Positions 1-10,136 of a DNA stretch of 64,000 nt are shown here, one piece after another. Every line of letters starts with the position of its first letter. Positions within the stretch are counted from its first letter, which is position 1. The stretch is from Odiellus spinosus (taxonomy: Eukaryota > Arthropoda > Arachnida > Opiliones > Phalangiidae): assembly GCA_963920705.1 (NCBI GenBank), contig OY987226.1, positions 18,199,600 to 18,263,599 of the forward strand. The letters run 5' to 3'. The position numbers and the translations under genes are program-made. A model generated the notes under the pieces. It did not search any database. It saw only the letters and a list, made by a program, of their open reading frames with translations, and was not told the origin of the DNA.

Positions 1-2928
1 GGTTACCCCGCTAAAAAAAAAAAAAAAAAAAAAAAAAAAGCGATAGTTTTTGCCCTCTGGTGTAAAGCAGCGCGGCGGCGGTCCAATCTGATTAAAGATC
101 ATAATTGAAATTCACCCACACATTTTTTTTTTCTTTCTCCAGTCTGAGTCGACCTCTTTCCTCCCACGAATTCCTTTTTTCTGGTTTCTTTTCATCCGCA
201 GCTCACCCCGTTCTTGATCTTAGAAGTGGATGATTGGTTGTATATCGGATTATTATACCACCCCTTTTCCTTAGCTATGTATGGTAGTGTACGCGGTAGT
301 TGAAAAACAACAATTCTAATGAAAATATGCCCAGAGCGCATCCAATTTATTTTTTCACTTCTTCAAACTATTCACGCGACTATAGAACGAACTTTAACCC
401 CAATACCGTGGAATCATTCGCGTATATAATTGACCCGTTCTCAAATGATCTCTATATACAAGGTTGCAGTTATAATCTTAGAAAGAAACTTAATACATTC
501 TTATTTGAATTCTGGTTTTCTCTGGCAATTTAGGACTCTGCTAAGGTTCTAATTAGGCTTGTTTCAAGGGACTGATCACTTCACTAAAAAAGCACAAGCC
601 TGTAGTTTTGACAGCACTAAAGTAGTTATGTAACTTAGCATAATCATAGGCGGTAATCAGTTACGTAATCGCGGGTGTAACCATCGGCTTATATGTCTTG
701 CTTGTTCTAAATCTCAATTTGCAATTATAATCGTATATGCACTTCAGTACACCTACACCAAATCTTTCAACCGTAAGCAAAAAATAATACCATCGTGTGT
801 TGTGTCAGTCACTGCGTGATGTCCGCCTATTCGATAGTTGTTTCGTCATGTCACGGTCATCGTAACAGTTAATCAATCTTATATTCAATCGTGAGCTATA
901 GGGGGTGGACCAAATACGTTTTTTTAAGGAAAACCGGACGTAGGTTATATAATTTCCAAGGTGGTATATGAGAGAGCAAGGGCACTTTTGACTGGTCATT
1001 ATGGTCCGCTTAGAGGCGCCCATTAGGTAGATCTAACCCTCCTTCCCATACCCACGTTGGCGTCAATTGATTACCCAGACGCCCAGATCCGAAGTATTAT
1101 ACTCGTGGTGTGTGTGGAGTAATGGTGCAGGGGGCAGTTACTGCCCCGACTCTCTAATATACAAGGATACAATTGGGGGGAGCCGGCGATTGCTGCTGGG
1201 CTAACTTAACCGTTCTTAATTAAATTTAGGTATCACTTCAGGTAACGGCTCTAAGATTGATGACTTCGAGCCAAGATTTTGTCGATACGAGCCGTGTGCC
1301 CGGGAGTTCCTTCCCCTTACGTAGTACGTTCTCTGAAGTCGTGTTGGGCTCCCTGCATCCAATAACCCCGACCTTTCGCTCTCTTAGCTTTTTATTTCTT
1401 ATCCTCTTTGCCCCTCTCCCGACCATATATATGTTGGTACAACCCTGAAAGGTTTGTAAATTTCCATTAAAAATCGGTTCTTCTACCCGATTTTGAGTGG
1501 CTTCCAAGTTTGTAAATGATTACAGCGTCTTATTTGCGCTTATTTGGTTGACTCTGGCTGACCGTGATGGGTCTGTAACGAGGGAACAAACACGCGCTTT
1601 TAGAATTCGGGTATATAAAATGTTTGAACTCTTCGTATCACTCTTAGGCCTTGGAGTCGATTCCAACAGTTTCAAAAGGTTTCGCTGAAGTCGTGAGAGA
1701 ACTTTAAACCGTTTATCTTGAATCGATTTCTCCAAACTGCTTCGGGAACTGATATAGCTACAATATCCTATGCAGATGAAACTGTAATTAATCGTGTATG
1801 AAGATGGCGCTTAAACGATTCCAAGCTATTAAGCAAAACTTGAATTTAAGTGTGTCGTTGCTCTTTATCCAAAATCAGTTTAAATCTTCAACTAATTTAT
1901 GCAATCAAAATATGTAGGAAGATAGTCTTTATTAACGTTAATTTTCTAAAATTAAAATCTATGGCGGAGTAATATTTTTTAAATTTTTATAAAAGGAAGA
2001 AACGCATGGAGTTGAAGTTTTTATTGTTAATTGTGACGAGAAACATAGCTGCATGTAGTACTCTTTTATCTCCTCCCTAGAGATCAAGCTTATATAGCGA
2101 CTTCTATCGCGCCTTTGACATAACGTATAACCTATTCTAGTATTTTACTGAAATTTAAGGACCGAAAATTTGGGGTGGATCACGTAGCGATTGTTATGTT
2201 CGGAAACAAGTCGCCACGTGAGTAACGGTGAGTTTGACTTTTTTTTTTGGCTAATACGCCCTTAACTTGATATTTTTATCTCAATTTAGTTCTTCGTATA
2301 GATTTTTTTCTCAAGTGTACTATTTTATAAAGCATAAAACTGAGCCCTGACTATTTGTATCTGTTAAAAAAACTGTGAACATTATGACTTTTTATGAAAA
2401 AATGATATCTATTTGTGGAGAGACGTAACACTCTACGGGTTCTTTGACAAGAAAGCTTTCAGATGCCTTGGGCCTAGGTTAGTAAAGGGAAGGGTTAAGC
2501 GAGTTGCGACGTCAATCAATTCCAAAAGAAAGGGATTTTTCGAAATACGGACGTGATTTTTTTTTGGAAATTAATGAACTACAGCGGCTACTGAGGCTTT
2601 GACGTAAGCTCTATACAATTGACGTTTATACTGTTCGGGGACAAAACAAGACGAAGACACTCAAAAACACATAACTAGAGATGCTTTAAGCGACTAAACA
2701 ATAACTTTACCCGGCAAAAGGTCGAGAGAAGTCTGTGTTTTAGTTTCCATAGTGAAGCCATTTAAAGGGACTATCGCCTTCTTTTTCTAGCTTAGCAGAC
2801 GACGTTGACCATAAAAAACAGTCAAAGCTAGGCTGTGAGCATATTTAAAAGGGCCAATTTCAGAGAAGCTATGACCTTTAAAGGCTTTCTGAAAATCAGT
2901 AGATGGTGCGAGGAGAACATATTGGCCG
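1..2928. other. Gene-free host DNA
   Basis: I see no supportable gene here. Positions 13-39 are an A-run. Open frames of 60-90 codons exist around 800-1740 but show no recognisable domain, lie antiparallel to each other, and lack convincing splice borders. Around 1647-1765 is a decayed fragment of the dispersed MITE-A family (compare 46594-47202), which explains part of the open frames there. Confidence 0.6.
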
Positions 2929-3068
2929 GGTTCACACTAGAGATTTTAAAAAGCGTTTTCATCCGTTTTGGAAAGGTCAAATTGTATATAATTATTATCT
3001 TGAAACGATGATTTGAAGATTCAAAACGGTTTGTAAACGGTTTCGAAGTTACTAGTTTGAACGTAGCT
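2929..3068. mobile_element. MITE-B copy (GTTCACACTAG-type ends)
   Basis: A ~140-bp element starts with GGTTCACACTAG and ends with its imperfect complement (CTAGTTTGAACGTAGCT). The interior repeats AAACGGTTT-like stretches on both sides. It resembles the element at 62815-62996 and the fragment at 45162. It has no coding capacity. A target duplication is not obvious, so the exact ends are approximate. Confidence 0.5.
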
Positions 3069-3938
3069 CTGGTGTAGCGTTGAATATGACTGCCACGTAT
3101 TGATTATAAAGAAAATTCTTTTGTAAGATATGTTTCTCGTTCTCTCTATCGCACGCTCTCGACTAAATTGTAAATAGTCGCTTACTCAACCTCTGTGTTT
3201 TAATATGTCACGTTTTAATTTATCGATGGGTTGTTTAAACACTTTCAGTCTGTTAGTTAATCGTTTCTTATTTAATGAATTTACTCGGCGTACACACACG
3301 TACAGAAGTGTATTGTACCCGAAGGAGCCACGATGACCTTACCTAAGGCACCTCATTACGTAATTAATTTATTTTACCTTTTTACTCTCAGGCATGCTTA
3401 AGCTACGTAGTGATGCAAGCGGGAAGCATTGGATTGGTCCAAATATTATTGTTTCCTAACGTTGTTTCTTTCGGGATGGCGAATCTCGCTTAAAAAATTC
3501 AAGCGAGCTTCGGCATCCTGTAAGAAACCACAACGTATTAGGAGACAAAAATACTCTTAACGCCCCAATGCTTGCCAGACTATGTGGCTCAAGCATGTAT
3601 GCCCGAGAGGAAAGCAGGTTAAGTAAGTTAATTACACAGTGAGGTTCCTTAAGAAAGGTCAGCGACGTGGCTAATTTGGGTATCACGTGTGTGTACGCGA
3701 ATGATGTAGTAAAATCATTAAGAAAGAAGACATCAAAACTCTAATAATTAAAGAAAATGTCGCGACCCATGGTCAAAAATTACTGAATGCGCTGAATTCA
3801 CGCATTTCCTTTTGTTTTGAGTGTCAAATACTGAAAGCGATAGCTTTTTATTATTCATCCAAGTTGTAACTTTTGAGCTCGGCCAGCCCGACGAAACTCT
3901 GTTATTGAAATTCGCGATTTAACAACTACCTCCTTAAA

Positions 3939-4040
3939 CCCTCTTCAGACGAGGCATAATTAGCCGGTTTAATCAGATTTAACCGAGGTTTATATAACCT
4001 TCTCAGTTCCATAGGTTAATTATGCTTCGTCTGAAGAGGG
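3939..4040. mobile_element. Small 102-bp hairpin MITE
   Basis: The left end CCCTCTTCAGACGAGGCATA is complemented at the right end (TATGCTTCGTCTGAAGAGGG) with one mismatch, giving terminal arms of about 27 bp around a short AT-rich middle. The length and structure fit a miniature inverted-repeat transposon. No clear target duplication is visible. Confidence 0.6.
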
Positions 4041-6369
4041 TATTATAATACTTCTGGTAATTAGAGATTTTAAACATTATTAATCCATGGTAATAATGAA
4101 TTACAAAGGGAGATAGGGGTTAAACTTAAAAGAGGGCAACGGGGATGCGATATTGTGTGGGGGGGGGGGGTGTTATTAAAATACAAGATCTCGGTTTGCA
4201 AAAAAATTAAATGTTTCAATTACATCACTGATTCTCTAATTATTTCACTCATTGTGCCTGAAGAAGATCGCTTAGTCGGTCGAAAGCCATCTAATATCAA
4301 TTGGCTTGTTAAGTAATTGTATAATAATAGTTTTCTCTATGAGACCCCTTTCTTTCTATTTAACTTCGTGTAATATCGAATTCTTCTCGCGAGATTATGA
4401 AATCGACTGTAGCGTTATTGATTTTTGTCGCAGCGAAACTACAAACTTTTATTATCGATTGCTTCTATTCGTTCGATATTTTCTAGAAACACTTTCTTTA
4501 CTCCATCTTGAAATGAATCAACTGGCATTGTTCTTAATTTGATGATTGGAATTATATTGGGTTTGGTTTTAATACTTAAATGTAAACTCGCTAATTCTAA
4601 TATTATTCATAGGGAACCAGTTCTTTTTTCTTAAGGTATTAATTTTTTTCCCATAAGGAAAGTTTCGAATCACTATGAATGTTAAGCCTAAATGGAATTA
4701 ATTAGTTTTCACATTAACTTCCCAAAGACTAAATGATTTTTGGTTTTGGGCAAACTCATATCGGGAATGGCTTTAAAGGGATGTCGCCACAATTGCTGTC
4801 GTCGGAAATAAAGGGAACTAGTTTGGATCGATGGATACACGATTAGCTGCGTTCGTACCAGACACGTAGACGATTGAAACAGATCGATTTCTGCTTCGGG
4901 AACCAGTTTTATACCGATCAAACTTAGTAAAAATTACTAAAATAAGAGTGACAAAACCTATTAAAAATAACTAAAATAAGAGTGACGAATATTAGTAAAA
5001 ATTACTAAAATTAGTGAAAAAAAAAATTAGGAAAAAATTCAATTATATCCCTCCCCCCTCACCCTTTTCTTACGCAGTCAAATTACAGAAACCGAAGAAA
5101 GCTGATTTTGGGCTGCAATGTTTTACAGTCAAATGCAGCCCAAAAACCAGACATTAACACCTTGTTGTATCTCGAAAACAGCCCAAATTGTTTTATTTCG
5201 CGAATTGAATCGATATTGTGATTTTTATTTGGGGTTTCTGAAACGATAGGTGGCGATGGTGTTTTGAATTTTGAAAGTTAAAAATTGAAAACCTAATTGT
5301 GTAGAGCAATATGGCTATAGAACTTTTGAATTCAACAAATTTAAACTTAAATTAAACAGAAGACGTACACTGTGGAGTACGTTGTATACTTGAGTTCACT
5401 GAGTGAAAAAAGTACAAAAATTGTTTACACGCTAGCTCTTGAGTGGTTTCCACTCGAGCTACTGTCATTGCAAACCGTTCATTTTTGACAGGGAAGTTTC
5501 CATTAATTGGAAAGTTTTCTCTTCCGGTGACTGCTATCTAAATCAAAAGAACCGTCGCGAATAAGCGAATTACCAAAACCAGATGTAGATACTTAAAACT
5601 TAGTCATCCTTTTGAATTGTTTTGAAATATGCAAAGATTTTTACTCCATTCGCTAAATCCTCCGTGGTACTATTTCAAGTATTATATTCTAAGAATGTGT
5701 GAAATGATGGAGGGACATTTTGATTAATTTCGGTTGTTATTTAGTGGCTTTCCCTTCTCAGTTTCAATTAGGTGGTAAGGTATAGGCTTGAAATCCTCTT
5801 AGGAGCGTATGTTTCGATCGAAAAAGTAGCTCCAAACCAATCAAATTAAAGAATATTTAGTAAAAAATAAGTCGACTTTGTCCCCGTTCTTATAGTAGTG
5901 CCTCTGATTTTTTGGCGAGCTATAAGGACGAGAGGGCTTTCAAGTTCACGCTCCGGGGAAAGGATTTTGATTGGTTTCTTCTTATATGCTCTTATTAATT
6001 ACACGACATTTAATTAGTTGTTTCTTCTCGTTTATTATACCTCGATTGCTACTGGCAACTGCTATATAGAGAATTAATTTAAGCGAATTGACAAGAAAAA
6101 GTGAACCAGCGCGTCTGTTTTGAATTAGTGCTTTGACCTTTGATAGCTTTGTATTTCCGGAAATAGTTCTCGAATTTCTTATAGCCCGTTTTAAAGGGAG
6201 GGAGAAGAGGAAGATAGATTTTTTTCATTGATTCAAAAAATAATTAAGACATGTTTGACGTATAGTACAACATTCAGGAAGTGTCTTTGAATTCTACAAA
6301 AAATCCCAAACCTTGTAATTTGACATTCAATTTAAGTTTTAACTATTTATGCAATAGAAAACGTTTTTC
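4041..6369. other. Gene-free host DNA with repeat fragments
   Basis: No gene is supported. There is a G-run at 4159-4170, a short MITE-A fragment at about 4873-4922, two or three copies of an ACTAAAATAAGAGTGAC motif at 4935-5010, and a perfect 12-bp hairpin (TTTTGGGCTGCA, arms 5106-5117 and 5134-5145). The remainder shows nothing I can name. Confidence 0.5.
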
Positions 6370-6520
6370 ACAATTGTCTGACTCCGAGTTGTCACGGTCA
6401 CACAATTTTCTGAAACGGAATTGTCGTAGTTACCCAATTGTTTGACACCAAATTGTTGTCCACCGAGTTGTCGTTCTCCGAATTATCATTCATTCAATTG
6501 CCGTGATCCCATTTTACCCA
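6370..6520. repeat. Degenerate ~18-bp repeat (AATTGTC-type)
   Basis: Seven or more diverged copies of a unit like CCGAATTGTCGT follow each other with spacing near 18 bp. The array lies about 200 bp outside the left end of the palindromic element and is not repeated at its right side, so it belongs to the host flank. Confidence 0.55.
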
Positions 6521-6711
6521 TTATCTTCAGGAATAGGATAATTATACTCAAATTACATTTGTATCGCGTGAGAAATTGGTGACAGTGTCAATTTAAAGTA
6601 TGTTTTTCTGGAAAGATATAAAGACTCTTCAAAAGAATGTGACGCGGATTTATTTCCAGTTTTAAATCCCGTAGAAATAAAAATAGTAATTGACAACTCA
6701 TCTCGAACACG

Positions 6712-6717
6712 AATATA
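6712..6717. other. Target-site duplication, left (AATATA)
   Basis: The six bases AATATA directly abut the left end of the palindrome and recur exactly at 18491-18496 next to the right end. Palindromic symmetry stops precisely at the duplication. This is what an integrase or transposase with a 6-bp stagger leaves behind. Confidence 0.85.
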
Positions 6718-6741
6718 AGTAGTATGAAAATGAGCGTTTAA

Positions 6742-6800
6742 GCACAGGAGGTGCCAAGAGGTGCCGGAGGTGCCGGAGGTGCCAAGAGGTGCCGGAGGTG
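6742..6800 (+). repeat. Terminal AGGTGCC subrepeats, left
   Basis: About seven copies of an AGGTGCCGG / AGGTGCCAAG unit of 9-10 bp lie just inside the terminus, followed by a T-run. The mirrored set sits at 18408-18466. Subterminal direct repeats are common binding sites for transposition proteins, but nothing here proves that role. Confidence 0.7.
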
Positions 6801-6829
6801 CCCAATTTTTTTTTTTTTTTTTCAAAATT

Positions 6830-6902
6830 TTTTCATCCGGGTTTCGAACCCGGTACCTCATGTATGTGGGGATGACGTTTCACACCACTACACTACGTCT
6901 TC
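6830..6902 (-). ncRNA. tRNA-like SINE head / pol III promoter, left
   Basis: Read on the minus strand, there is a box A match (TAGTGTAGTGG, 6885-6895) and a box B match (GGTTCGAAACC, 6840-6850), 45 bp apart as in a tRNA. A perfect T-arm (5-bp stem CCGGG/CCCGG around TTCGAAA) follows. Flanking acceptor-stem halves do not pair and an anticodon arm is not convincing, so it is not a working tRNA gene. An A-rich run follows on the same strand, as in a tRNA-derived SINE. Transcription would run toward the terminus. Confidence 0.6.
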
Positions 6903-7354
6903 TGATCAATTATTAAACTATTTTCCATCCTTATCTATATTCTCGGTTCTTCTTATCTCTATGTTCATATATCACGCGATTGAAAGTTTAAATGATAAGG
7001 CGCGAAATCAAATGTGAATCTATAACTAATACTGAACCTATACTGAAACCTTATCTCTGCGTTTGTCTTTATCGAATTTCGCGCGGTTCTCATATCGCGT
7101 TATCACCTATGTCAGGTCTTATCTCAAAACGCACGAGGAAAAATATAAAACTTGTCAAATATTTAAGATGAAGAATTTCACATAGTAAATATAACTATAA
7201 AATGGAACTGTAAATATACGATTATTTGCATAAACTGATATATAAATGTGGAAAAATACTTAAACAAGTTGGTGAAGACCATATTTAAAACAAAATATCT
7301 ATCGTTAGGCCTAATTACCACGTGTATGAAGATTCGAAATAAATCAATAATACG

Positions 7355-7540
7355 CGGCATTGGTAAAACGTATTTCCCAAGTTCAAGTACTGATATGACG
7401 CTTGGTAAAAACCTACGCGTCATTGGTAAAACCTATTTCCCAACTCAAGTACTGATTTGACGCTGAATCGCTTAGTAAAAACCCAATACGTCATTGGTAA
7501 AACCTATTTCCCAACTTTAAGTACAGATATGACGCTTATT
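7355..7540 (+). promoter_or_regulatory. Triplicated promoter-proximal repeat, left arm
   Basis: Three copies of a 63-71-bp unit begin CATTGGTAAAAC at 7358, 7421 and 7492. Each contains TATTTCCCAA, AAGTAC and a TGACGCTT-type word. The last copy ends about 10 bp before the gene 1 TATA box, so they look like tandem activator sites for gene 1. This is inference from position and conservation. Confidence 0.55.
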
Positions 7541-7546
7541 TATGGG

Positions 7547-7610
7547 TATAAAAGCTAGGATATATTTTAGATAAGTCATTTAAAGCTGCCATCAACCGTA
7601 TTCAAGTCAT
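7547..7610 (+). promoter_or_regulatory. Gene 1 core promoter (TATA, Inr, DPE), left arm
   Basis: TATAAAAG starts at 7547. An initiator TCATT has its A at 7578, which puts the TATA box at -31. AGTCAT at 7605-7610 falls exactly at +28 to +33 and fits the DPE consensus RGWYVT. All three elements in register, of the arthropod/animal type, make a strong pol II start about 50 bp before the split start codon. Confidence 0.75.
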
Positions 7611-7627
7611 CCACAAGAACACTAAAA

Positions 7628-8501
7628 ATGTAAGTAGCATTTTACTCTAAAATTAACTTATAAATTATTTGTGCCACCCTAAATAACTTAGAAATTATTA
7701 ACCTAACCCTAAATAACTTTGAAATTTTCACTGTCCTCTTAAATAACTTAGTAATTTTTATTCCTGACATCTTATTATTAGTATAAAACCTCAATTAACT
7801 TAGCCGTTTCTATCATTTACAGGGACAACACGAACGTATTCGAAATCTCATCGAGAAAATCGGTCACAGTTACTCCCGAATGTGAAATTAGACTTGGATT
7901 TACTGATGGATCCACTGGAATTAATCTCAGCGAGGATGAGTACTTTCAAATATACCGAATGAGGGAAGAAATCACGCAATACTTCCAAAACGAGGGTGCA
8001 AGTCCTTCGTCAGTTTTCTTGGAAGGGTCAAACAATAAACGGGTGGAACTCAAGTCATACCAGGACCGGAAGATGCTTAATATCCGTGAAATGACGACGG
8101 GAAACGGGAAGAACTATGGGATGTTATTTCCCACTAAAAATGGATTCGCCATCGGAGGAGTTCTATGGGAGAAACTCTTGGAAAAGCATCAACAAGTTGA
8201 AATCATACTTAACGAAACTAAGAAAGTCTACCAAGCTATAAAGGACATAGTAGTTTCACAGCTAACGGAACTTATTAAAAACTCGTGTAACGGGTGTCTC
8301 ATTGACCATCCATCGCAATTACAGCACGATTGTTTAACCTATGATTGGGCTGAGCGTGTAGAAATGAATTTTTCAACTGCGATTAATAATTTAAATATCC
8401 AATTAATTACAGAAATTTTTAATAATTCAACTTTTTTAAGTTTCGAATTTTGTAAGCAAATGGTGACTAGAATTATTTACATTTCGAAACAATATTTGTA
8501 A
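7628..8501 (+). CDS. Gene 1: tandem PC4-like ssDNA-binding protein (spliced), left arm
   Basis: I propose coding exons 7628-7629 and 7823-8501. The 193-bp intron (7630-7822) has GTAAGT and TTACAG borders. Exon 1 supplies only AT of the start codon and exon 2 the G, giving 226 codons; without splicing the first ATG is at 7959 (180 codons). The protein shows two copies of a PC4/SUB1-like pattern. Residues ~15-50 have IR...G..TGINLSEDEYFQI. Residues ~82-121 have NIRE...PTKNGF...WEKLL. PC4 domains bind single-stranded DNA and assist transcription or repair. A possible zinc motif C-x2-C-x3-HPSQ-x2-H-x-C follows at residues 156-171. An AATAAA signal (8508-8513) comes seven bases after the stop. The core promoter, intron and poly(A) signal make this the best supported gene of the element. 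Family assignment is by pattern only. Confidence 0.72.
7650..7790 (+). repeat. ~30-bp tandem repeat inside gene 1 intron, left arm
   Basis: Four diverged units of about 30 bp, each containing TAACTTAGAAATT-like and CCCTAAAT-like words, fill most of the 193-bp intron. They also supply the AT-rich composition of the intron. The mirrored copy is at 17418-17558. Confidence 0.55.
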
Positions 8502-8507
8502 ATACAA

Positions 8508-8513
8508 AATAAA
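8508..8513 (+). terminator. Poly(A) signal of gene 1, left arm
   Basis: AATAAA lies seven bases after the gene 1 stop codon, a compact 3' end like that of a virus or small mobile element. Confidence 0.6.
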
Positions 8514-8655
8514 ATTCCGACTTTCAAACTGTTAAATATGACATTTCTTAATATTGATATCAAAAGTAGGCAAATAAAACTTTCATATTCTGTTCATATC
8601 AAATGGGTAAGGATAATTTCCCCAGAGTGGAAAGGGTGAGAAAGAGGACTTAGAA

Positions 8656-8678
8656 TTAATCAGTGACTCATTGTTTAA
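8656..8678 (+). promoter_or_regulatory. AP-1-type upstream motif, gene 2, left arm
   Basis: A 23-bp stretch with the core TGACTCA (AP-1/TRE site, 8664-8670) followed by TTTAA recurs with two mismatches at 10137-10159, in front of another promoter of the same arm. It lies ~80 bp before the gene 2 ATG. A TCATCATC stretch at 8708 could hold the start site; a clear TATA box is absent. Confidence 0.55.
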
Positions 8679-8758
8679 TTATCAAAGTTTAAGTTCTCAC
8701 CAAGCATCATCATCTCTTCCGGTAATACTAAAAGTCTTTAACTTAAGTTAGTTACATT

Positions 8759-9169
8759 ATGGTCATCTGTCGCAATTGTGGGGCTAAGTTTTCCCAAGTT
8801 GGAAGCTTACTTCAACATGCTCGAGAAAAACACGAGTATGAAGAATTCCCGTGTAAATTTTGCAACGTATACTTCACAAAGAAGGAGCACCTCACCATCC
8901 ATAGTCTATCCCGCCATAAGGAAGAAACGAGTCGTGAATCCATCCTGAAACGAGCTCGATCCATGGAATCTATCGAGAACGTTAAGAAGACGAAGATGAA
9001 CGAGACTACATCCCAGACTATCGCCATAATCGCATCTATCAACGATGTCCCGTCATCCTCCAGCGATGTCCCGTCCACTTCTACCGATGGTCCATCATCA
9101 CCCAACGATGTCTTATCACCTTCCAACGATGTCCCGATCACTTCAGCTGATGGTCCGTCCCCAACGTAG
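8759..9169 (+). CDS. Gene 2: two-finger C2H2 zinc finger protein, left arm
   Basis: This is a 136-aa protein. Two classical C2H2 fingers occupy residues 4-25 (C4-x2-C7-x12-H20-x4-H25) and 32-53 (C32-x2-C35-x12-H48-x4-H53), so it should bind DNA or RNA. A basic stretch around residues 64-80 could act as a nuclear signal. The tail (residues 95-136) is exactly six heptads of the pattern [NSTA]-D-[VG]-P-S-x-x, encoded by 21-bp tandem repeats at 9041-9166. The frame stays open after its single TAG (9167-9169) for another 244 codons into gene 3, and no AATAAA occurs between them. The mRNA probably continues through gene 3, so readthrough or a shared transcript is possible. Zinc finger identity is firm; its target is unknown. 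Confidence 0.75.
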   Translation: MVICRNCGAKFSQVGSLLQHAREKHEYEEFPCKFCNVYFTKKEHLTIHSLSRHKEETSRESILKRARSMESIENVKKTKMNETTSQTIAIIASINDVPSSSSDVPSTSTDGPSSPNDVLSPSNDVPITSADGPSPT

Positions 9170-9320
9170 CTCCAGACGTTTCATTTACCACATCATCAAA
9201 CATCCAACCCACTGAGAACCTTAACAACGACAGGAAGAATTTACATCAACCCTTCCGGCTATATGTATGTGCGAAGAACGAAATTTATTCGATGTCGGGT
9301 CGTGAATTATCACTCCACGA

Positions 9321-9348
9321 TATATATAAAAATACTGTCAACATTCAT
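9321..9348 (+). promoter_or_regulatory. Possible TATA promoter of gene 3, left arm
   Basis: TATATATAAAAA at 9321-9332 is followed by TCATC (9345-9349), about 26 bp downstream, like the starts of the other promoters in this arm. It lies inside the upstream extension of the gene 3 frame, which favours the later ATG at 9386. Confidence 0.4.
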
Positions 9349-9385
9349 CGTCCAAGACTTGGAAGAAATATTCGTAAAAAGTACA

Positions 9386-9904
9386 ATGGAGTATTACGAA
9401 GATTTTATAGATGTATACGAGGATGATGAGGACGAGTGGGATGACGTGCTGAATGATTCCTTAAACATAATTATAGATCCGAGCGTCAAGTTATCATGGT
9501 TTCAATACAATAGAGTGTTGAACACAGAATACAGTGACCCACCCCCATACTTCATAACAGGTAATCACATTATCACATCGTACTCTTCGGTGCGTAGGAA
9601 ATATTTTGAGAAGTATCGAAGATTACGTATGTGTAGCGATTGCTTCCAGCTTGAAGGCGTTATATCTTCCGAAGACGACGTTGATCACATTCAATACCAC
9701 GGATACATAAACCCCGAAAACGTAGGAGAAATAGTCACCAACGTGTTTGCTACATGGTGTAACAATTGTTTACGTACGCCCTTATTTAAATTTTTGGATG
9801 ATGTACGTTGTAAAGTATTAACTAAGTTTCATGTTGATAAAATTAATTTATTTACTACCGAAGAGAATGACGACGTACGAACGGTTATAAAACGTAGCAA
9901 ATAA
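9386..9904 (+). CDS. Gene 3: acidic CxxC/CxxC protein, left arm
   Basis: From the ATG at 9386 (context ACAATGG) the protein has 172 residues. The frame is open upstream to an ATG at 9263 (213 aa), but that extension covers a TATA-like box, so I prefer the internal start. The N-terminus is strongly acidic (residues 5-20 mostly D/E). Two cysteine pairs, C83-x2-C86 and C125-x2-C128, with histidines between them could form one zinc ribbon. I do not recognise the family. Small acidic proteins with paired CxxC motifs are frequent among accessory genes of DNA viruses and their relatives, but that is only a hint. AATAAA overlaps the stop codon and recurs at 9961. Gene 2 lies immediately upstream in the same frame. 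Confidence 0.6.
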   Translation: MEYYEDFIDVYEDDEDEWDDVLNDSLNIIIDPSVKLSWFQYNRVLNTEYSDPPPYFITGNHIITSYSSVRRKYFEKYRRLRMCSDCFQLEGVISSEDDVDHIQYHGYINPENVGEIVTNVFATWCNNCLRTPLFKFLDDVRCKVLTKFHVDKINLFTTEENDDVRTVIKRSK

Positions 9905-10136
9905 ATTTGCCATTTTCATGTATAATTTTCATATGTATAATCAATAATAGTGTTTAATTCAATAAAATGGGATATATTAATCTTTCTACTGAAAATCTCT
10001 TATTTTTTTCTAACTTCACCATCCTACGAACATTATCGCGTTTATCTCTACAAATATTTACTTATAACGAGAAAAGTTTCTTTCCTTTCATCATTTAAAA
10101 ATAAACAAGATTCAACTCAAACGTTGTTTCCCCATC

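Noticed and set aside
6830..6902. Functional tRNA gene
   Set aside because: Only boxes A/B and the T-arm fit; acceptor halves do not pair and the anticodon arm is not convincing.
9263..9904. Gene 3 start at 9263
   Set aside because: The extra 41 codons overlay a TATA-like box and look random; the ATG at 9386 has better context. Kept as an alternative in the entry.
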